Shown here in pieces: positions 45,430-53,963 of a stretch of DNA of 53,963 bases. Origin of the DNA: Bacteroidales bacterium (GTDB lineage Bacteria; Bacteroidota; Bacteroidia; Bacteroidales; UBA4181); assembly GCA_031275285.1 (NCBI GenBank), contig JAISOY010000154.1, positions 1-53,963 of the forward strand. Reading direction: 5' to 3'. The position numbers and the translations under genes were made by a program. The notes beneath the pieces are model-generated. The model was not told the origin of the DNA. It searched no databases and saw only the letters and a list, made by a program, of their open reading frames with translations. Numbering within the stretch: position 1 is the stretch's first letter; every line of letters begins with the position of its first letter.

Positions 45430-46890
45430 CTAATCGGAACTCTTTTGCCTGTACGGTTTTCCGGGTTCCGGATATTTGCATTTTGCATCATCCAGCACCA
45501 ATATCCAGTCGGTCAGTTCTCCCGGCTCGGGGGAAATATATTTCCGTTCTTTCCGGTCATTGTTAAATGTCTCTATTTTTGTAGCTTTTCCGTTACGCGG
45601 ATTATACCACCAGGCATTTATTTTTTCTCCTTTGATCACCTCTGTCTGTACAGTAAATTCACGTCCTACCGGGACATAAATCATAGCATAAGTTCCGGCT
45701 TCATCCCGTGTGGCAACAAAACGGTAACGTCCCTCTCCGGGAACAGAAGTAGCCACCTTGTCGGTCACAATAATATTGGGATCGGGTATTCTTGTTAAAA
45801 ATGGCCTTGATTCTATTAACAAACGGCCATACACCATTTGTACTGCTCCCGGTTGGTGAATGGCTTTTTGCCACGGCAGGAGCGGATTATTAACCGGATT
45901 GCGTTTCTTTTCAGGATCATACATTTGCCATACGGAATGGTGACCATAAGTATGCCCGAACGCACCGCTAAACAGGTTCCAGTATAACGGGCGCCGTACG
46001 TCTGCAGCGACAGAATGTCCCAAACGGGCCGCATTAAAAGACAAGGGATGATCTTCATACAGAGGTTCTCCGTCAATGACCGGTTTAACAGGCTGTTTTC
46101 CGTAATCATTATAAGTATTTACATAAACATTGGTAAAATCCGTATTATGTCCATTCTGACGCATATTGAAATCTAACCAGGAGTCATTGTGAAACCATTG
46201 GGAAGAACCTCTACCGCCGCTTGGATGAAAAGTTATCAGGTGTATTCCGCTATCCCCTTCTTTTATTCCCTTTGCCATTGCCTGTATGATCTCACGTTGC
46301 CGGTCATTATCAATGTTCCGGTCACCTCCCAGGATCCATATAATTCGCTTGTCTTTATATCTCTCCCCGAGAAATTTTCCGTAAGTAAAAGCATTTTGCG
46401 GATTGAAGAGGATTACTTTTTCATCATGCCAGTAACGTCCCCAGGTAGGCAGGAAACCAATGTACATTCCAAGCTCATTTGCTTTATTTACGATATAATC
46501 GACATGATCCCAATAGTCATTATCCGCTCCCTCTTTAATGGCAGGTCGTGAAGGGTCTATATCAATAAAAGGGAGATACCCATAAGGATTGGGCTCTTTA
46601 TGTCCATCCAACTCGGCCAATGCTACCGCCTGAATTACCGTGTATCCTTTTTTTGCACGGTCTTCCAGATAAACACCGGCATCTTCCCTATCCAGACGAT
46701 GAAATAACTCCCAGGCCGTATCACCCAGATAAAAAAACGGGACTCCGCTTTCATGTTGCAGAAAACGCCTGTTGTCAGACACTTTAAGCATCCCCTGTGA
46801 AAAATCTACAGGTTTCCCTTTCCATTGTCCATAACTAGTATACACTGTCATTACAAGTACACTGACTAAAAAAATGTTTTTTCTATTCAT
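45430..46890 (-). CDS. GH140-like glycoside hydrolase (apiosidase family, DUF4038)
   Basis: A 486-residue exported enzyme with a signal peptide (hydrophobic 6-18). A TIM barrel carries DUF4038 blocks ([37 protein letters not shown]), with probable catalytic Asp190 (WILGGDRN) and Glu275 (VIDGEPLYE). A small C-terminal beta domain follows (about 395-475: [20 protein letters not shown]). GH140 members release apiose from rhamnogalacturonan II; related enzymes act on other pentosides, so the exact sugar is uncertain. It starts 18 nt after the GntR stop and ends 27 nt before the lyase start, giving a tight operon. Confidence 0.85.
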   Translation of the reverse strand: MNRKNIFLVSVLVMTVYTSYGQWKGKPVDFSQGMLKVSDNRRFLQHESGVPFFYLGDTAWELFHRLDREDAGVYLEDRAKKGYTVIQAVALAELDGHKEPNPYGYLPFIDIDPSRPAIKEGADNDYWDHVDYIVNKANELGMYIGFLPTWGRYWHDEKVILFNPQNAFTYGKFLGERYKDKRIIWILGGDRNIDNDRQREIIQAMAKGIKEGDSGIHLITFHPSGGRGSSQWFHNDSWLDFNMRQNGHNTDFTNVYVNTYNDYGKQPVKPVIDGEPLYEDHPLSFNAARLGHSVAADVRRPLYWNLFSGAFGHTYGHHSVWQMYDPEKKRNPVNNPLLPWQKAIHQPGAVQMVYGRLLIESRPFLTRIPDPNIIVTDKVATSVPGEGRYRFVATRDEAGTYAMIYVPVGREFTVQTEVIKGEKINAWWYNPRNGKATKIETFNNDRKERKYISPEPGELTDWILVLDDAKCKYPEPGKPYRQKSSD

Positions 46891-46908
46891 AGCAATTAAT
46901 TTTAATAA

Positions 46909-47922
46909 TTATAATGATTTACGGTATGCTACATAAGAAGGGTTGGGAATTTGTTGTATTCTCCTCTGTTTTATCAGTTTGGCTGCCTGTACTCCCATGA
47001 GGGCGAAATCAGTGGAGATCGTGGTGATTCCCCCTGCCAATACTTCTTTTAAAGGTGTATCATCAAAACTCAGTAAACCAATATCTTTTCCTATTTTGAG
47101 TTTTTTATGGTCTGCTGATTTGATCACTTCGGCCAGATCCCTGTCGGAAATAGCCATATAGCAGGTTCCCTTTGATAAATCCGAGAAAATAAAATTCTGT
47201 GAAATTTGTAAGGGTATTTTAAAATCATATGCGAAACGCCTGATTCCATCAATAAGGGAATCAGGCATAAACTGGAACCGGTCATTATAGATAACTGTAA
47301 GCGAGGTATATTTTTTTAAACTTTTCAATAATGAATGCAATCCTTTATAAACATCATCATTAAAGTCCTGATATACTGCTGCATATTCCTTTCCTAATGA
47401 GTTAGGAAAAGCATCAAGCAACAGTAATTTATGAGGAGGGATCATTTTTATACAATCCGTTACATCCTTATTAAAATGAGGCATCAACACAAAAAAACCA
47501 TAATCTTTTTCATAGGTTTCTATCAGGGAACGAAAGAGTTGTTCATTATAATAATGGAAAGCAATATCTGTTTCGTAGTTTTTCCCTAACCCGGATAACA
47601 AAGAACGATAAAGTGTTTCTTTATATTGATTCATTGCATCGAAAAATATAAAAATCTTTAACTTATTATTCGTTTTGTAAGAGGTTATATAATATCCTTT
47701 CCCAGGTTGCGAACTTATAATACCTTTATCCTGTAATGAACGATAAGTAGCTAAAACAGTATCACGGGAAACGGAAAACATCTTATTGGCCTCACTGACA
47801 GATGGTAACCGCGATCCAAGTGTACATTCTCTTTTTTGAATAATATCAATCAGATATTCCTCCAACTGAATCCATTTTAATTTCCTGGATTTATCATTAA
47901 CGATAAAATTGAATTTAAACAT
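46909..47922 (-). CDS. GntR-family regulator with LacI-like sugar-binding domain
   Basis: A 337-residue regulator. Residues about 10-78 form the winged helix (GSRLPSVSEANKMFSVSRDT, GIISSQPGKGYYIT). Residues about 88-330 form a periplasmic-binding-protein-like domain (KIFIFFDAMNQYKETLYRS, IGLLSFDDTPLKEVLAGGIT), as in GntR/LacI hybrid sugar regulators. It is the first gene of an operon with a GH140-like enzyme and a polysaccharide lyase. It probably senses a product sugar of those enzymes and controls the operon. Confidence 0.92.
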   Translation of the reverse strand: MFKFNFIVNDKSRKLKWIQLEEYLIDIIQKRECTLGSRLPSVSEANKMFSVSRDTVLATYRSLQDKGIISSQPGKGYYITSYKTNNKLKIFIFFDAMNQYKETLYRSLLSGLGKNYETDIAFHYYNEQLFRSLIETYEKDYGFFVLMPHFNKDVTDCIKMIPPHKLLLLDAFPNSLGKEYAAVYQDFNDDVYKGLHSLLKSLKKYTSLTVIYNDRFQFMPDSLIDGIRRFAYDFKIPLQISQNFIFSDLSKGTCYMAISDRDLAEVIKSADHKKLKIGKDIGLLSFDDTPLKEVLAGGITTISTDFALMGVQAAKLIKQRRIQQIPNPSYVAYRKSL

Positions 47923-47969
47923 TTACTAATGAGTAATTTAATAAAAAACCATTATGATGCGTTATGATA

Positions 47970-47977
47970 CAAATCTA
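47970..47977 (-). promoter_or_regulatory. Bacteroidota -7 box for GntR operon
   Basis: CAAATCTA on the plus strand reads TAGATTTG on the minus strand, about 48 nt before the GntR start. The small palindrome TTACTAATGAGTAA (47925-47938) in the leader could be a self-operator. Confidence 0.5.
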
Positions 47978-48196
47978 CAATAAAATATTAATTATAAAGC
48001 CCCGAATCATCATTTTTTTGATTTCTTAAAATGAAAAAATCAGCTGCCAGAAATATACTTCTTGAAAGCGATTGTTCATTTTTCCGGCTGAAATAATAAA
48101 GATGGGAAAACGTCTTTCAAAAGAATTAAGGCGGCATCAATTAAAAAGTAATAGTTAATTCAGATGGATTTTCCGTTCCGGCTTTGGCATAAAGCT

Positions 48197-48229
48197 AAAA
48201 GCGTCCACATAGTTATTATGGACACTTTT
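48197..48229 (-). terminator. Terminator after GH2 gene
   Basis: AAAAGCGTCCA / TGGACACTTTT (10 of 11 pairs) form a hairpin ending in CTTTT on the minus strand, just past the GH2 stop codon. Confidence 0.7.
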
Positions 48230-48252
48230 CTGTATGATATTGGATCACTTCT

Positions 48253-52165
<3,913 letters not shown>

Positions 52166-52225
52166 GGATCAATCGTTATTAGTAAAGTAATTAAAATAAG
52201 ATACAACATTCATTACTCATATTAG

Positions 52226-52265
52226 TTTTTAGCAGGCTGTATAAAAAACGCACGCCTGCTAAAAA
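52226..52265. repeat. 12-bp inverted repeat downstream of ROK gene
   Basis: TTTTTAGCAGGC (52226-52237) pairs perfectly with GCCTGCTAAAAA (52254-52265). It could act as terminator for the minus-strand ROK operon, though no long T run follows on that strand. Confidence 0.55.
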
Positions 52266-52340
52266 AGCAAACGTGTGTTTTATCAAAAGTAAGCGTACAT
52301 TTTGTCGCTCGCTCCTAGAGATGTGTATTATAAAAATGAA

Positions 52341-52380
52341 ATTTTGAACTTTGAATTTTGAACTTTGAATTTTAAACTTT
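52341..52380. repeat. 14-bp tandem repeat (TTTTGAACTTTGAA)
   Basis: About 2.7 copies of a 14-bp unit ATTTTGAACTTTGA, the last copy diverged. The word is shared with the terminator arms at 27104-27152. Confidence 0.8.
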
Positions 52381-52407
52381 AATATGTATTTTGGCATATA
52401 CTTAGTG

Positions 52408-53355
52408 CTAATTAAGCAACTGATGCATTTTTACAAGGTATTCCGCACTTAAAATAGCGGTATCTGTAAATACCGACGAACAAACAATATCAATTTTATC
52501 GAACGGTGCCCAGCCATAATGGCTGATTTTTTCTTTTATGTACGGGAGAATTATGTCAGCGCTCTGCATGATACCTCCCGACATGACAATTCTTTCGGGA
52601 TCATATGCATAAATCAGATTGACAATGGTTTCTGCCCAAACATCCATACAATGGTTCCGGACTTTTACCGCCATAGCGTCTCCGGCGCCGGCTTTTTCAA
52701 AGATCACTCGGAAATCGACACCTGAGTTTACCCATTCGGCTTTATCGGCTCCTACATATTTGAGTATTTCCTTTAGGTTCCAGGTAGATGACTGGGCCTC
52801 GGCACACCCCCTGTTACCACAGTTACATGAGAGTCCGTTCCTGTCGATGATAAAATGTCCGCCCAAGATACCTGCTATGTGGTGGCTTCCTCGTATCACA
52901 CGACCATCCACAACGGCGGCGGTTCCTAACCCTGTGCCCAGGGTTACCGCTACCAGATTGTCGCAACCTTTTCCGGCACCGTATTGCCACTCCCCGATAA
53001 GGGCGCACCGTGCATCATTATCCATCGTCAACGGAAGATTGAAAACGGATTTTGCCCAATGGGTCATATCCATTCCTATCACATCATTGAATTTATCATT
53101 AATGACCATGACTTTTTTCGCATCACAATCGACAATCCCGGGGATAGACATCCCAATACCCGATAATTGCGAAACCGTAATATTATGCTCCGATATAAGT
53201 TTCATTATGGCCACTTCTATCGGTTTTAATTGCGGTTGGAGTCCCTGTTGCGACATTGCATCAATAGTACATTTCCCGATAACTTTACCATCGTGTACCA
53301 ATCCTATTTTTATGTTGGTACCGCCAATATCCATTCCTATAGTCAACATACTCAT
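52408..53355 (-). CDS. ROK-family sugar kinase
   Basis: A 315-residue cytosolic sugar kinase or ROK regulator without a DNA-binding domain. It shows the phosphate-binding start (GMDIGGTNIKIGLV), catalytic Asp114 in MDNDARCALIGEW, the glycine-rich TLGTGLGTAAVVDG, and the zinc motif CNCGNRGC (Cys177, Cys179, Cys184). The usual ExGH motif before the zinc site is altered: the sequence reads AGILGGH, so the sugar-contacting Glu is not in its normal place. It starts 4 nt after the GH38 stop, so it probably phosphorylates the hexose freed by that enzyme (mannose or glucose). Met1 or Met3 could be the start. Confidence 0.88.
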   Translation of the reverse strand: MSMLTIGMDIGGTNIKIGLVHDGKVIGKCTIDAMSQQGLQPQLKPIEVAIMKLISEHNITVSQLSGIGMSIPGIVDCDAKKVMVINDKFNDVIGMDMTHWAKSVFNLPLTMDNDARCALIGEWQYGAGKGCDNLVAVTLGTGLGTAAVVDGRVIRGSHHIAGILGGHFIIDRNGLSCNCGNRGCAEAQSSTWNLKEILKYVGADKAEWVNSGVDFRVIFEKAGAGDAMAVKVRNHCMDVWAETIVNLIYAYDPERIVMSGGIMQSADIILPYIKEKISHYGWAPFDKIDIVCSSVFTDTAILSAEYLVKMHQLLN

Positions 53356-53359
53356 CTTT

Positions 53360-53962
53360 TTATAATTTTAATTTGATGAATTTATTTTCGAAAGGTTTAA
53401 AGTTGGTTTCTTTCAATCCTTTTTGTATCGGTTCTTCAATAGCATTGACGATAAGAAATTCCAATGTTTCTCCTGTACCGTCAACTATTTGCAGTGGTGT
53501 TGATTTCCCGTCCAATTCCCTGACATTAATGAGGATATATCCTTCATCCTTTGAAGGTGTCGCCGAGGTCATCAATAAATTGTCACTGTTAAAGCGGAAA
53601 GCAGAATAAACTGCCGGTTGATTGTTGGGTTTTCCTTCGGGCATTACCCGTGCATAAAAAGGAATACGCGATGCCCACCCGAATCTGGTTGCCAATGTAT
53701 TTGAAGTATCATCATCCGAAGTCAGGTAATAATTCCAGCGCAATTCGCCTTCCTGTGAAGCCCGGAAATTGGTAGTCCAGTAATTGTTGGTCACCCATGA
53801 ATAGACATGCGGAACTTCGTATGTTTTTTTACGTTGGTATTGCCCGGTACAAATTCCTCCCATTTGAAATAAGGGAATCAGGTTACTGCCGACTACAAAC
53901 TGGGCTTTATTGGTGCGGGCAGCCACAAAGTTCTGTACCGTATTCCAATCAGAGGCAGTACC
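53360..53962 (-). CDS. GH38-like alpha-mannosidase, C-terminal part (cut by window end)
   Basis: Only the last ~200 codons are in the window; the open frame continues past the right edge (GTASDWNTVQNFVAA), so the apparent GTG start at 53926 is internal. The blocks VVGSNLIPLFQMGGICTG and HVYSWVTNNYWTTNFRASQ resemble the C-terminal beta domains of GH38 alpha-mannosidases in Bacteroidota. The end is a small beta domain (ILINVRELDGKSTPLQIVD). It is followed after 4 nt by a ROK kinase, which fits release and phosphorylation of mannose. Confidence 0.75.
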   Translation of the reverse strand, partial: GTASDWNTVQNFVAARTNKAQFVVGSNLIPLFQMGGICTGQYQRKKTYEVPHVYSWVTNNYWTTNFRASQEGELRWNYYLTSDDDTSNTLATRFGWASRIPFYARVMPEGKPNNQPAVYSAFRFNSDNLLMTSATPSKDEGYILINVRELDGKSTPLQIVDGTGETLEFLIVNAIEEPIQKGLKETNFKPFENKFIKLKL

Positions 53963-53963
53963 T

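Larger units (their letters stand above)
47923..48252. other. Gap holding GntR promoter and GH2 terminator
   Basis: 330 nt. The right end holds the GH2 terminator, the left end the GntR promoter and a small palindrome TTACTAATGAGTAA just before the GntR start. The middle shows nothing recognisable. Confidence 0.55.

Noticed and set aside
52619-53365. 248-residue plus-strand frame opposite the ROK kinase
   Set aside because: No recognisable domain, rich in Pro/Ser/Thr; the minus-strand frame has all ROK motifs.

Overview
The window looks like a chromosomal segment of a carbohydrate-degrading Bacteroidota, most likely order Bacteroidales. The reasons are: promoters of the Bacteroidota -7 type (TAnnTTTG) ahead of several genes; no evident Shine-Dalgarno sites; many secreted glycoside hydrolases and lipoproteins; a hybrid-two-component-like sensor with a beta-propeller periplasmic domain; and Bacteroidota-typical families (DUF5686, DUF4833, DUF1080, S1 sulfatase, Tat-exported Gfo/Idh/MocA). 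No rRNA, tRNA, CRISPR array, transposase or phage gene was seen. All family names are from recognition by eye; no database search was run.

Layout. (1) 1-8263, plus strand: the 3' part of a GH106-type rhamnosidase, a secreted glycosidase-like protein of unknown family, then a Tat-exported PHP phosphodiesterase, a DUF1080 lipoprotein (3-keto-disaccharide hydrolase family), a Tat-exported Gfo/Idh/MocA oxidoreductase, and a papain-like protease. (2) 8474-14033: a large sensor histidine kinase lacking a fused regulator (minus), an MscS channel, and a lipoprotein with a striking (Cxx)n array. (3) 14223-15809: a TPP riboswitch controlling an archaeal-type, sulfide-dependent thiazole synthase (Thi4) and ThiE, closed by a strong terminator. 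(4) 16160-27157: an XRE/S24-like regulator divergent from a membrane-maintenance gene set: YbjN-like protein, PspA, a small membrane protein, a YqiJ/NfeD-like OB-fold membrane protein, a DUF2007 protein, a flotillin and a 1617-residue DUF3686/AAA ATPase. This is the most unusual system in the window.

(5) 27667-33649: a GH78 rhamnosidase and a serine-type sulfatase (minus), with a YeiH-type putative sulfate exporter diverging from the sulfatase. (6) 33900-44173: a possible structured RNA or tiny ORF, an AT-rich outer-membrane beta-barrel protein, a VIT/vWA protein, a TetR regulator with its own operator, a DUF4833-DUF5686 pair, and a LemA-M48 protease pair. (7) 44608-53963, minus strand: a GntR-GH140-polysaccharide lyase operon, a GH2 enzyme carrying a ricin-like lectin domain, and a ROK kinase downstream of a GH38 mannosidase cut by the window end.

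How the genes work together: GH106, GH78, GH140, GH2, GH38, the lyase and the sulfatase suggest attack on complex rhamnose-rich (pectin- or ulvan-like) and mannose-containing glycans, yet no SusC/SusD pair is present here. The DUF1080/oxidoreductase/PHP genes suggest an extracytoplasmic oxidative route for glycoside cleavage. Many gaps carry dispersed composite repeats (a TTACTCGCTGACGCTAAGTTC core, 7-bp tandem repeats, and CATAAAGTT or TTCAAAGTT words). Several of these fold into terminator-like hairpins.
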